A stretch of 13,389 nt of DNA, taken from positions 1 to 13,389 of the forward strand of contig CAJUJI010000073.1 of assembly GCA_910586875.1 (NCBI GenBank), written 5' to 3'. A program made the translations under genes and the position numbers. The notes under the pieces were generated by a model. That model saw nothing but the letters and a program-made list of their open reading frames with translations, was not told the DNA's origin and searched no databases. The first letter of the stretch is position 1. Each line of letters begins with the position of its first letter. Positions 1 through 7,616 of the stretch are shown in pieces. The stretch is from an uncultured Anaerotruncus sp. (GTDB lineage Bacteria; Bacillota; Clostridia; Oscillospirales; Ruminococcaceae).

Positions 1-53
1 CCTAATTATAGTAACAATGTCAAACAAAAACTGCAATGGAAGGGGTTTTTCTG

Positions 54-1070
54 ATGACAAAACGTGAAAGATTTCTCAATGTTCTAGCAAACAAACCTGT
101 GGACCGTGTTCCGGTTGCATTTTTCCACCATTTTTTGGAGGACTGGACCGATTTTGGACTCGGTGTTGAAAACGATGCAGTATTTGAAAAGAATATTGAG
201 GGACACCGCATCGCTCGCAAGCTTTTTGATCCGGATGTAGCGAAAATCATGAACGACTCGCTGATGCTGATGCCGGTCGAGGCGTCCTTTGTAAAAACGG
301 CCGCTGACCTGCGCAAAATCGAGCCGCTCTCGATGGATTCTAAATTTGTTCAGCGCACATTGGAGCTGACCAAGCGGGTGCGTGAGATTTATGCAGACAG
401 CGATGCACCGGTATATGCCACAAGCTTTTCGCCAACCTTGGTGCTGCGCAGCAGCCTGCCAGAAGGCCGCAGACCAGGACTGGGCGGTCCCGAGACGGTG
501 ATTAAGAAGTTCATCCAGGAGGACCCTGAGGCGCTTGGTGTCGCTTGTAAAGCGGTGAGCGAGGGCATCATCGAGCTAAACCGTCTGCTGATGAAAGAGG
601 GCGGCATCGATGGTATCTACCTGAGTGTCAATAACCAGGCTGGCTTCTTCCCAGAGGAGGTCTACCGCACCTACATTTCTCCACATGAAAAGGCTGTTTT
701 GGATGATGCAAACACACTCAGCGATGTAAACATTCTACATATCTGTGGCTTTATCGGAAAAGGAAACGATCTGCGGCTGTTCACAGAGTTTGACGCCGCT
801 GCCTACAACTGGGCGGTTCATACCGAAAAGGTTTCGCTCAGCGAAGGAAAGAAGATGTTCGGTGGAAAAGCTGTTTTTGGCGGCTTTGAGCAGGCCGGCG
901 TGCTTTATAAGGGCACACGGGAAGAAGTGGAAGCCTATGCCTGGAAAATTCTTGACGAGGCGGGCCAGACTGGAATTATGCTGGGTGCAGACTGTACCGT
1001 TCCTGCTGATATTGATGATACCCGTTTGGAATGGGTTCGTCAGGCAGCAATCAAGTACGCCAGCCGGTAA
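54..1070 (+). CDS. URO-D superfamily protein, probable corrinoid/methyltransferase-type (MtaA/CmuA-like)
   Basis: The 338-residue protein belongs to the uroporphyrinogen decarboxylase superfamily (one TIM-barrel domain). The start TKRERFLNVLANKPVDRVPV is the typical opening of the anaerobic 'URO-D-like' branch. The RQAGRY-type motif of true HemE is absent. Instead there is His229-x-Cys231 (in LHICG) and Cys314 (in GADCTVP), which matches the His-x-Cys-Xn-Cys zinc site of the methyltransferases MtaA and CmuA. I therefore infer a cytosolic zinc-dependent methyl-transfer role rather than heme synthesis; the substrate is unknown. ATG 54 is preferred over ATG 36 because GGAAGGGG (38-45) lies 8 nt before it. 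It begins an operon with the cysteine desulfidase-like gene, whose ATG is 15 nt after this stop. No corrinoid protein is encoded nearby. Family placement is firm; the methyltransferase call is inference from the motif. Confidence 0.85.
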   Translation: MTKRERFLNVLANKPVDRVPVAFFHHFLEDWTDFGLGVENDAVFEKNIEGHRIARKLFDPDVAKIMNDSLMLMPVEASFVKTAADLRKIEPLSMDSKFVQRTLELTKRVREIYADSDAPVYATSFSPTLVLRSSLPEGRRPGLGGPETVIKKFIQEDPEALGVACKAVSEGIIELNRLLMKEGGIDGIYLSVNNQAGFFPEEVYRTYISPHEKAVLDDANTLSDVNILHICGFIGKGNDLRLFTEFDAAAYNWAVHTEKVSLSEGKKMFGGKAVFGGFEQAGVLYKGTREEVEAYAWKILDEAGQTGIMLGADCTVPADIDDTRLEWVRQAAIKYASR

Positions 1071-1085
1071 GGGGGTCAAGGTGTG

Positions 1086-2357
1086 ATGCTGAAACCAGAG
1101 ATACAAGAAGCTTATGTAAACATTCTAAAAGAAGAGCTGGTACCGGCTACCGGCTGCACCGAGCCAATCGCTGTGGCTTACTGCGCAGCAAAGCTGAGAG
1201 CGGTGCTGGGCGCATTGCCAGAAAAGGTGTTGGCAGAGGTTTCCGGCAACATTTTAAAGAATGTCAAGAGCGTAGTGGTACCGAACACAGGCGGGCTAAA
1301 GGGTGTGAAAGCGGCCGTGGCTGTGGGGATCGTAGCGGGGCAGGCGGATAGAGAGCTGGAGGTGATCTCCTCGGTTCCAGCAGAGCGTCATCAAGAGATT
1401 GCTACTTATTTGCAAGAAACTCCTATTGAAATCGTCTGCCCCGATACCCCCAGAATGTTGGATATCCGCCTTTCCGGTTGGGCAGGAGAGCATCAGGCGA
1501 TTGTCCACATCGCCAACCATCACAGCAATATCGTTTATATCGAAAAAGATGGGAAGCCTTTGTTGGAAAAACCGTTGGAGGATTCCTCCGAGTCCGGTCT
1601 GACCGATAAAAGCCTGCTCAACCTGAAGGATATTTTGGCCTTTGCTGATGAGGTAGACCTGTCTTTGGTTTCGGAGCTGTTGGAGCGTCAGATCCAATAC
1701 AACAGCGCGATTGCAGAGGAAGGGCTGAAAAACCCTTGGGGGGCGAACATCGGAGCGACACTCCTCAAGGAATACGGCAATAATGTCAAGGTGGAAGCCA
1801 GCGCTTGGGCAGCCGCAGGCAGCGACGCTCGTATGAGCGGTTGTGAAATGCCGGTGGTTATCAACTCCGGCTCTGGCAACCAGGGTATTACCTCCTCTCT
1901 GCCGGTGGTTCGCTACGCAAAACATCTGAGTGCGACACAGGAGCAGCTCTATCGGGCGCTGCTGGTCAGCGACCTTGTAACCATCTATCAAAAGGCGGGG
2001 ATTGGCCGTCTGTCGGCCTATTGCGGCGCTGTTAGCGCTGGGGTAGGCGCAGGAGCAGGCGTCGCTTATCTGCAAGGAGCGGAGTATGACGCAATCGCAC
2101 ATACCATTGTCAATGCAGTCGCGATTCTTTCGGGAACCATCTGCGATGGAGCAAAGCCTTCCTGTGCGGCTAAGATTGCCGCGAGCGTGGATGCGGGTAT
2201 TCTGGGCTATCAGATGTACCTCAATGGCCGGAATTTCCAAGGAGGAGACGGCATTGTTGGGGAGAACGTGAGTGAAACGGTAGCCAATGTTGGGGTGCTG
2301 GCAAAAGAGGGGATGCGCTCCACCGACCGCACCATCCTTCGCATTATGACCCAATAA
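1086..2357 (+). CDS. L-cysteine desulfidase / L-serine dehydratase alpha-like Fe-S enzyme (CyuA/YhaM, UPF0597 family)
   Basis: The 423-residue protein matches the serine dehydratase alpha-chain/UPF0597 family, which includes archaeal L-cysteine desulfidase and enterobacterial CyuA (YhaM). These [4Fe-4S] enzymes break L-cysteine into pyruvate, sulfide and ammonia, or act on serine-like substrates. The N-terminal ATGCTEPIA motif places Cys24. Cys313 (in SAYCGAVSAG) and Cys353 (in GTICDGAKPSC) are 40 residues apart, the spacing I recall for the cluster ligands of the M. jannaschii enzyme. Glycine-rich stretches 260-271 and 314-327 are typical of the family. I chose ATG 1086, although GTG 1083 immediately before it is also possible; GGGGG at 1071-1075 is the likely ribosome site. 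It sits between a URO-D-like protein and a YkvI-type transporter, which suggests uptake and cleavage of a small amino-acid-like compound. Substrate (cysteine, serine or a derivative) cannot be told from sequence. Confidence 0.88.
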   Translation: MLKPEIQEAYVNILKEELVPATGCTEPIAVAYCAAKLRAVLGALPEKVLAEVSGNILKNVKSVVVPNTGGLKGVKAAVAVGIVAGQADRELEVISSVPAERHQEIATYLQETPIEIVCPDTPRMLDIRLSGWAGEHQAIVHIANHHSNIVYIEKDGKPLLEKPLEDSSESGLTDKSLLNLKDILAFADEVDLSLVSELLERQIQYNSAIAEEGLKNPWGANIGATLLKEYGNNVKVEASAWAAAGSDARMSGCEMPVVINSGSGNQGITSSLPVVRYAKHLSATQEQLYRALLVSDLVTIYQKAGIGRLSAYCGAVSAGVGAGAGVAYLQGAEYDAIAHTIVNAVAILSGTICDGAKPSCAAKIAASVDAGILGYQMYLNGRNFQGGDGIVGENVSETVANVGVLAKEGMRSTDRTILRIMTQ

Positions 2358-2406
2358 GAATATAGAAAAAATAGATTGATGTTTTGAATGGAGAAAGGAG
2401 ACAGTT

Positions 2407-3582
2407 ATGGAAAAGAGAGAAAAGTCCGAGTTTATGAAAAGCTTTTCCATCTGGTTTGGATTGGGCGCCATCATGTTTGGCACCTATTGCGGCGCAAATA
2501 TGGCCTCTGGCGTTTACGCATCGGCCTATATCGTTACACTAGGCGGCGGATGGGGATTGGTTTGGCTGCTGATGTTCTTCGCCTTTATGACCTTCTTCTG
2601 TGCAATTGGTCTGGACTTTGTCCGTGCCTACAAGGTTAACAACTATAACGAATACTATCTGGCGCTTTATGGCGTACATAAGCCGGATTCCAGTCCGGTT
2701 CTCAAGATGGGCGTCACCGTATTTTTCGATATTTTCACCATGCTCAAGGGACTGGTAAACGTGGCGGCTACCGTGGCGCTTTTCACCGAGCTGCTCAACG
2801 CATTGATGGGCGTTCCAACGCTGGTTGCCAGCATCATAGGCATCCTGCTGTTTGCGGTGCTCACCATCTATGGTGCCAGCTTCCTGCGGCGTTTCAATAC
2901 CGTAATGACCATCTCGTTGATCGTATGTCTGGCGGCTATTCTGATTGCGGTTATCGGCATTCGGGGCGATGTGCTGGCCAGCCGGATCGGCAACTTCCAG
3001 GAGGGTCTGGATTGGAGCGATACCTCTGTAAAGGCGCATTTCATGATGTTCCTGTCCTACTGCTTTAATACCTCCGCCTGGGGCTCTACGCTGAGCAACT
3101 ATTCGGATCAGCTGCGCAGCAAAAAGGACGCGATTGCTTCCGGCATCATGATCGGTGCTCTGGTTACCGGACTGTTCGCTGTTACTGGAGCAATTGTACT
3201 GCCGTTTATGCCAGAGGTGCTGGCGGGCACTCCAATTCTGATGATCTGCCAGAATTACCTGCCGAAAGCGCTGACCGCAATCTACTGGGTTGTTGTTATC
3301 TTCTCGGTGGTATCCACCGCACCTAGCTTTACCTTCAACTTCTCCAACCGCTGGGCTGCTGTCTGGAAGACCGAAAAACTCTCGCATCGCACCAAATTCT
3401 TCATCCTTTCGTTCGCATTCCTGCTGGCCTGCGGTGTGCTCTCACAGGTTGGTCTGATGGTAATTGTAAAGAAAGGTTACACCATGCTGGGGAATATCGC
3501 GCTCTTTGCGGTAATCATCCCACTCTTCATCTCGATTCCCCGCGTTATCATGAAGGATAAGGCCGAAAAAGTCAACGCATAA
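2407..3582 (+). CDS. YkvI-like multi-pass membrane transporter (APC-type fold)
   Basis: A 391-residue integral membrane protein with about ten hydrophobic segments (roughly residues 13-35, 45-70, 105-128, 136-158, 166-186, 208-232, 245-266, 286-306, 330-352 and 358-378) and a charged C-terminal tail. The first helix region FGLGAIMFGTYCGANMASG has the unwound Gly-rich look of APC-superfamily amino-acid transporters. The whole protein resembles the YkvI family found in Firmicutes, whose substrates are largely unknown. AGAAAGGAG just upstream gives a good ribosome site for ATG 2407. The gene follows the desulfidase-like gene by 49 nt and is the last of the operon, before the terminator at 3624-3660. 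The likely job is import (or export) of the amino-acid-type substrate of the two preceding enzymes; that link is inference from position only. Confidence 0.8.
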   Translation: MEKREKSEFMKSFSIWFGLGAIMFGTYCGANMASGVYASAYIVTLGGGWGLVWLLMFFAFMTFFCAIGLDFVRAYKVNNYNEYYLALYGVHKPDSSPVLKMGVTVFFDIFTMLKGLVNVAATVALFTELLNALMGVPTLVASIIGILLFAVLTIYGASFLRRFNTVMTISLIVCLAAILIAVIGIRGDVLASRIGNFQEGLDWSDTSVKAHFMMFLSYCFNTSAWGSTLSNYSDQLRSKKDAIASGIMIGALVTGLFAVTGAIVLPFMPEVLAGTPILMICQNYLPKALTAIYWVVVIFSVVSTAPSFTFNFSNRWAAVWKTEKLSHRTKFFILSFAFLLACGVLSQVGLMVIVKKGYTMLGNIALFAVIIPLFISIPRVIMKDKAEKVNA

Positions 3583-3623
3583 AAAACCTCCTCACCTCGT
3601 TTTTTGGCCGATTCCATAGGAAT

Positions 3624-3660
3624 AAGGACGCCTGGCTTTATTGCACAGGCGTCCTTTTTT
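3624..3660 (+). terminator. Intrinsic terminator of the desulfidase/YkvI operon
   Basis: A perfect 11-bp stem, AAGGACGCCTG (3624-3634) with CAGGCGTCCTT (3646-3656), has an 11-nt loop and runs straight into a T tract through about 3662. It lies 41 nt after the ykvI-like stop and before the gntR promoter, so it separates the two transcription units. Confidence 0.92.
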
Positions 3661-3701
3661 GCGTGACAAGAATATCACAGCATTTTTGTTTGTTTTGCGT
3701 A

Positions 3702-3730
3702 GTGACAGCAATGTAAACTTGTGTTACACT
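3702..3730 (+). promoter_or_regulatory. Candidate sigma-A promoter of gntR
   Basis: GTGACA (3702-3707, 5 of 6 to TTGACA) is separated by exactly 17 nt from TACACT (3725-3730, 4 of 6 to TATAAT). The expected transcription start is near 3737, just before the operator at 3743-3759 and the Shine-Dalgarno at 3761-3767. This puts the operator at about +6 to +22, suitable for repression by blocking RNA polymerase. Confidence 0.6.
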
Positions 3731-3742
3731 AAAGCTGCAAGA

Positions 3743-3759
3743 TTTGATCACATATCAAA
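3743..3759. promoter_or_regulatory. GntR operator, copy 1 (gntR leader)
   Basis: TTTGATCACATATCAAA is a perfect 6-bp inverted repeat, TTTGAT and ATCAAA, around a 5-nt centre. A copy differing only at the ninth base lies at 4479-4495 before tctB. Size and symmetry fit a dimeric FCD-type GntR protein. The location in the leader of the regulator gene suggests autoregulation. Confidence 0.8.
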
Positions 3760-3775
3760 TAAGGGGGCCATTCCA

Positions 3776-4447
3776 ATCGCATACGATCAATATGAAATCA
3801 AAACGGTTGCCAATCTAATAACCGACCGGCTGCGGGAGGATATTATCAATGGTGTTTATAAAGCAGGCGAACATATTGTTTTAGGGGAGCTTGCGCAGAA
3901 ATACGGCGTCAGCCATATGCCAATTCGCGAGGCGTTTCAGTGCCTGAAGGGGGAAGGGCTGCTGGAGGTCAAGCAGTATAAAGGCGCCCGTGTACTTTCT
4001 TTCAGCCGCAAGGATGTGTCCAATATTTACGATATCCGCATGGTGATGGAACAGCTCATCATGAGCGAGGTGGTGCAAAAAAACTACAGCGAAGAATTTT
4101 TGCAGGAGCTGGAGCGGATTAACCAGCTGACAGATTTCACCCAACCCTCCAGCCAATTGAGCGAGCAATACCAGCAGATCAACAATCAATTTCACTATAC
4201 CATGTTTACCCTTTGCGAAAATAACCGCGCGCGGGATATGTATGTTTTTTACTCCAACCTTTTTAAAGCGCTGAAGAAGAAACATCCGAATACGATAGAA
4301 GAAATCCGCAATGCAACACAGGATCATCGCAGCATGATTGAGGCTTTGCGGCTGCATGATGCGCAGGAACTCTCCCAAATCATCGTCCGTCATGCGACAC
4401 AGGCAAAGAACAACCTGCTAAAAAGGTTGGAGACAGACGCTTTTTAA
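3776..4447 (+). CDS. GntR-family transcriptional regulator, FCD (FadR C-terminal) subfamily
   Basis: The 223-residue protein has an N-terminal winged helix-turn-helix (about residues 8-75), with the GntR signature LGELAQKYGVSHMPIREAFQ and the wing GLLEVKQYKGARV. An all-helical FCD ligand domain follows (about 80-215), with candidate metal or ligand histidines at His140, His184 and His206. FCD regulators usually sense carboxylates or sugar acids. The start is odd: this frame has no ATG, GTG or TTG between the predicted promoter and the DNA-binding helix. AAGGGGG (3761-3767) lies 8 nt before an ATC codon at 3776 and 2 nt before ATT 3770. ATC 3776 gives an N-terminus of normal family length. TTG 3641 lies inside the terminator hairpin, and TTG 3719 lies upstream of the predicted -10 with no ribosome site. 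Operators flank the gene, so control of itself and of the downstream tct operon is likely. Confidence 0.9.
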   Translation: MAYDQYEIKTVANLITDRLREDIINGVYKAGEHIVLGELAQKYGVSHMPIREAFQCLKGEGLLEVKQYKGARVLSFSRKDVSNIYDIRMVMEQLIMSEVVQKNYSEEFLQELERINQLTDFTQPSSQLSEQYQQINNQFHYTMFTLCENNRARDMYVFYSNLFKALKKKHPNTIEEIRNATQDHRSMIEALRLHDAQELSQIIVRHATQAKNNLLKRLETDAF

Positions 4448-4470
4448 AACTACAATCGCTGTAGTTTTTT
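4446..4470 (+). terminator. Weak intrinsic terminator after gntR
   Basis: AAAACTACA (4446-4454) pairs perfectly with TGTAGTTTT (4460-4468) around a 5-nt loop and continues in Ts to 4470. It overlaps the gntR stop codon. The stem has only two G-C pairs, so it may be leaky and allow some read-through into tctB. Confidence 0.55.
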
Positions 4471-4478
4471 GCTCAAAA

Positions 4479-4495
4479 TTTGATCAAATATCAAA
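4479..4495. promoter_or_regulatory. GntR operator, copy 2 (tct operon)
   Basis: TTTGATCAAATATCAAA shares both 6-bp arms and 4 of 5 central bases with the copy at 3743-3759. It lies 15 nt before the tctB start codon and just before the Shine-Dalgarno GGAGGGG (4499-4505). A clear promoter for tctB was not found between the gntR terminator and this site. The operator may overlap a weak promoter here, or it may block read-through from gntR. Confidence 0.8.
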
Positions 4496-4510
4496 AATGG
4501 AGGGGACTTT

Positions 4511-4987
4511 ATGTGGAAGGATCAGGATATTGGTTTAGGGGTTGTGATAATCCTGCTCTCAAGTCTGTTTTTGACGCAAACCGCAAAGCTTTCCAGTGCA
4601 AGCGCGATGTTCCCAAAATGGCTGCTTTGGATGATGGTTTTTGCCGCTGTGCTTATCATTGTGAAGGCTTGTGTCCGGCTCAAACGGAAGGGCCAGCCAA
4701 AACAGCACATCTCTTTGCGGGAATTTGGCATTGAAGCTGGTATTCCGGGCGGAATGTTGTTACTTGCCTGCCTGCTGTTGGAGCTGTTAGGCTTTTACAT
4801 CTGCTGCTTTTTGATTCTGATTGCCGTCAGCATCCTACAGGACTGGATTTTAGAGGGGCGTTATTCTCTCACAAAGGCTGGTCTGCTTCGGATTTTGTGT
4901 TTTTCAGGGGGCGTTTCGGTGTTGATGTTTTTTTGTTTTTCGGTGTTGCTGTCGTTGCCGACCCCTGCGGGTATTTTGGGGTTTTAA
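4511..4987 (+). CDS. tctB: Tripartite tricarboxylate transporter, small membrane subunit (TctB family)
   Basis: A 158-residue protein with four hydrophobic segments (about residues 7-24, 32-54, 76-108 and 125-149) and short charged loops. This is the size and layout of TctB, the poorly conserved small membrane partner of the TTT family. TTT systems import carboxylates using an ion gradient and an extracytoplasmic receptor. Sequence alone gives limited recognition; the call is secured by the TctC and TctA genes that follow. GGAGGGG 5 nt upstream supports ATG 4511. It is the first gene after the second GntR operator, 50 nt before tctC. Confidence 0.85.
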   Translation: MWKDQDIGLGVVIILLSSLFLTQTAKLSSASAMFPKWLLWMMVFAAVLIIVKACVRLKRKGQPKQHISLREFGIEAGIPGGMLLLACLLLELLGFYICCFLILIAVSILQDWILEGRYSLTKAGLLRILCFSGGVSVLMFFCFSVLLSLPTPAGILGF

Positions 4988-5037
4988 TGCAGTTGGAATA
5001 GGTCAACCTTACAACATTTCAAAAAGGAGTGCTGAAG

Positions 5038-6024
5038 ATGAAAAGAAGAATGCACAAATGGCTTTGCTGTGGACTGTCGCTGATCCTCCTGCTGGCGGTG
5101 CTGCCAGGCTGCCAGAAAAAGGAGAAAGCCTACCCAGATGGAACGATCAATCTGATTATCCCATATTCAGCAGGCGGGAATGCGGATACGGTCGGCCGGA
5201 TGGTCGCGCAGTATTTGGGAGAGGAGTTGGGGGTGCAGATTGTCTGTGTGAATAAGCCGGGCTCCAGCGGCGAACTGGGTGCAATGGAAATCGCCAGCGC
5301 CAAACCGGACGGCTATACCATCGGATTGCTCAACTCCCCTGACTTTATTATTTCCGACCTGGTCAACCCCGATTTTGACTTTGCGTTTGCAGATAGTGTG
5401 CATTATATCGCCAGCTTTACCAAAACGCCGTTTTCCTACTATGCACAAAAGGGCAGTGAGATCGATACCTGGGAAAAATTTGTTGCGCATTGCAAAGCGA
5501 ACCCCGGCAAGGTAACAGTTGGGGAAGGTGGTATTGCACATCGGGTATTGGCTGCCGCGATCATGGAGCATTTTGGAATTGCGTTTACAACCATCAATTT
5601 CAGCGGGGCAAGCGACGTGGTAGCAGCGCTGCTTGGCGGTCATGTGGATGCAGCCAGCAGCGGCAACCAGCAGCTCAGCAGCTTTCTTGCGGGCAACTGT
5701 GTGCCCATCGCCTGGGGTGGAGAGGAACCCTGCCAGGACCTGCCGAACACCCCGATGTTCAAAGATGAAGGGCTTTCCATCGACTTTTTAGCGGTCTGCA
5801 ACACCATTGTTGCACCCAAAGGGATTCCGGGCGAGGCGCTGCAAAAGTTGACCGCTGCCTGTGAGAAGATCTCGCAGAATCAGGAGCTGATCGACCAGAT
5901 CACTGCGACCGGCTACACCTATAGTGCGCGCACAGGCGACGCTTTGACGCAGGAGCTTACCGGCTACTACGAGACCGCAAAGGGTCTGTGTGAGCAATAC
6001 AAAGAGCTGATATTGGCCCAATAG
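5038..6024 (+). CDS. tctC: Tripartite tricarboxylate transporter solute receptor, lipoprotein (TctC/Bug family)
   Basis: A 328-residue extracytoplasmic binding protein. The N-terminus has a positively charged stretch, a hydrophobic core and a lipobox ending LPGC with Cys25, so it should be anchored to the outer face of the membrane, as expected for a Gram-positive cell. The Bug-family phosphate-loop-like motif PYSAGGNADTVGR (42-54) and the following KPGSSG...AKPDGYT stretch (73-94) are clear; these loops bind a ligand carboxylate in the family. I chose ATG 5038 over GTG 5029, since AAAAAGGAG (5021-5029) lies 8 nt before it. The ligand is unknown; the linked sugar-acid-type dehydratase suggests a hydroxylated carboxylate. 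The order TctB-TctC-TctA differs from the common C-B-A order. Confidence 0.95.
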   Translation: MKRRMHKWLCCGLSLILLLAVLPGCQKKEKAYPDGTINLIIPYSAGGNADTVGRMVAQYLGEELGVQIVCVNKPGSSGELGAMEIASAKPDGYTIGLLNSPDFIISDLVNPDFDFAFADSVHYIASFTKTPFSYYAQKGSEIDTWEKFVAHCKANPGKVTVGEGGIAHRVLAAAIMEHFGIAFTTINFSGASDVVAALLGGHVDAASSGNQQLSSFLAGNCVPIAWGGEEPCQDLPNTPMFKDEGLSIDFLAVCNTIVAPKGIPGEALQKLTAACEKISQNQELIDQITATGYTYSARTGDALTQELTGYYETAKGLCEQYKELILAQ

Positions 6025-6101
6025 CGATGAAACGGATGCAAAACATTGCTGGCTGTTGCCGGTGCTTACGCTGAGGCTGGAATGCTACAAGGAGTTATAA
6101 A

Positions 6102-7598
6102 ATGAATTTTGAATTGTTGACCGACCTCTTTCAGCCGGATTTGATTCTTTTCTGTTTTCTAGGGACGTTATTCGGGGTGATTATGGGGGCAATTCCAGGG
6201 CTGAACGGCGCAGTAGGGGTATCCTTGCTGCTGCCGCTGACCTACAATATGTCTGTGCAGGCAGGTTTGTTGATGCTCGGCGGGATCTATATGGGTGGAA
6301 TGTATGGCGGCTCGATCACTGCTATTTTAATCAATGTGCCTGGAGACGTTGTTGCAACCTGTACTGCAATGGAGGGGTACCCCATGACACAGCAGGGGCG
6401 CTCCCGCGAAGCGCTCTATTATTCGGTGTTTGCAAGCAGTTTTGGCGGGCTTATTGGGATTGCGGCGCTCATCTTTTTTACACCACCGCTGGCGAATATT
6501 GCACTGAAATTCGGCCCGCCCGAGATGATGCTGGTAGCCATCTGCGGGCTGGCGGTGGTTGGCAGCCTCTCGGGAAACCACCTTTGGAAATCGCTTCTTG
6601 CGGTATGTCTGGGACTGTTTATTCCCACTATCGGACTGGACCAGATGACCACTATCGCCCGCATGACCTTTGGAATTCGTACGCTGAATTCCGGCTTTTC
6701 CACCATTCCAATCTGTCTAGGATTTTTCTGCTTTGCAGAGATGTTCCGAAATATCGGACAGAAAAAGGCGGAACAGTTTGTCTATCAGGATACACCCATT
6801 CGACGGATTACCGTGATCAAAGAGATTCTGCGCAAACCGATTTTATTGCTGCGCTCCGCCCTGATCGGCATTTTTGTGGGCATTCTGCCTGGGGTGGGCG
6901 GTACAATGGCGGTCTTTCTCTCCTATGGGGAGGCAAAACGCACCTCGAAGCATCCGGAGCTGTTTGGGAAAGGCAGCACAGAGGGGATTGTCGCTGCGGA
7001 GTCGGCCAATAATGCGCTGGTCGGCGGTGCGCTTGTCCCGATGCTCGCGCTGGGGATTCCTGGCTCCCCCACCTCTGCAATTTTGGCCTGTGCACTCACC
7101 ATGCACGGAATCATCTGTGGACCGGATTTGTTTGTCAAGCGGCCAGAGGTCGCCTATACCTTCCTTTATGGAATGCTGTTTACCATCCTTGCAATGGCAC
7201 TGCTGGGCGCGCTGGGGATCCGCTATTTCGCCTACATCCTAAAGATCAAAATGCAGTATATCATCCCAGCGGTGATGGTGTTTGCACTGTTTGGCGCCTA
7301 TAGCATCAACAACCGTATGCTGGATGTTTTTACAGCGGTTGGCTTTGGCATTCTGGGCGTATTGCTTTCCCGTTTTGAAATCCCTATTCCGCCGGTCATT
7401 ATCGGGGTGGTGCTTTCTCCGCTGATCGAGCAAAATCTGCGCAGAGCGCTTCAGATGGCGAAAGCGGCAGAGATCCCATTCCCGCTTTATGTAATCCAGC
7501 GTCCGCTTTCGCTTGTGCTGCTGGTAATCGTTGTGTTTTTCTTTGTACTGTTTTTTGGTATGCGCGCAAAAAATGACAAAACACCGAAAGCCGATTGA
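6102..7598 (+). CDS. tctA: Tripartite tricarboxylate transporter, large membrane subunit (TctA family)
   Basis: The 498-residue protein is the large, many-helix permease of the TTT family. Both diagnostic Gly-Pro motifs are present: GAIPGLNGAVGVSLLLPLTY at residues 29-48, and the second-half equivalent GILPGVGGTMAVFLSYGEAK at 260-279. The conserved stretch AAESANNALVGGALVPMLAL, followed by GIPGSPTS, spans 298-325. Length is normal for TctA (about 500). An AAGGAG site lies just before ATG 6102. It follows tctC by 77 nt and precedes the dehydratase by 18 nt, so all four genes probably share one transcript. Confidence 0.96.
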   Translation: MNFELLTDLFQPDLILFCFLGTLFGVIMGAIPGLNGAVGVSLLLPLTYNMSVQAGLLMLGGIYMGGMYGGSITAILINVPGDVVATCTAMEGYPMTQQGRSREALYYSVFASSFGGLIGIAALIFFTPPLANIALKFGPPEMMLVAICGLAVVGSLSGNHLWKSLLAVCLGLFIPTIGLDQMTTIARMTFGIRTLNSGFSTIPICLGFFCFAEMFRNIGQKKAEQFVYQDTPIRRITVIKEILRKPILLLRSALIGIFVGILPGVGGTMAVFLSYGEAKRTSKHPELFGKGSTEGIVAAESANNALVGGALVPMLALGIPGSPTSAILACALTMHGIICGPDLFVKRPEVAYTFLYGMLFTILAMALLGALGIRYFAYILKIKMQYIIPAVMVFALFGAYSINNRMLDVFTAVGFGILGVLLSRFEIPIPPVIIGVVLSPLIEQNLRRALQMAKAAEIPFPLYVIQRPLSLVLLVIVVFFFVLFFGMRAKNDKTPKAD

Positions 7599-7616
7599 TC
7601 AATCAAGGGGGAGACC

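Noticed and set aside
54..1070. HemE (uroporphyrinogen decarboxylase of heme synthesis)
   Set aside because: The protein lacks the RQAGRY-type N-terminal motif and instead carries a methyltransferase-like H-x-C...C motif; no heme genes are nearby.
1296..2483. 395-residue open frame on the minus strand
   Set aside because: It lies antisense to the well-supported desulfidase-like gene; its translation is rich in Cys, His, Arg and Gln and resembles no family.
3641..3775. Upstream extension of gntR from TTG 3641 (45 extra residues)
   Set aside because: The codon is inside the loop of the preceding terminator and upstream of the predicted promoter; the extra residues do not belong to the GntR fold.
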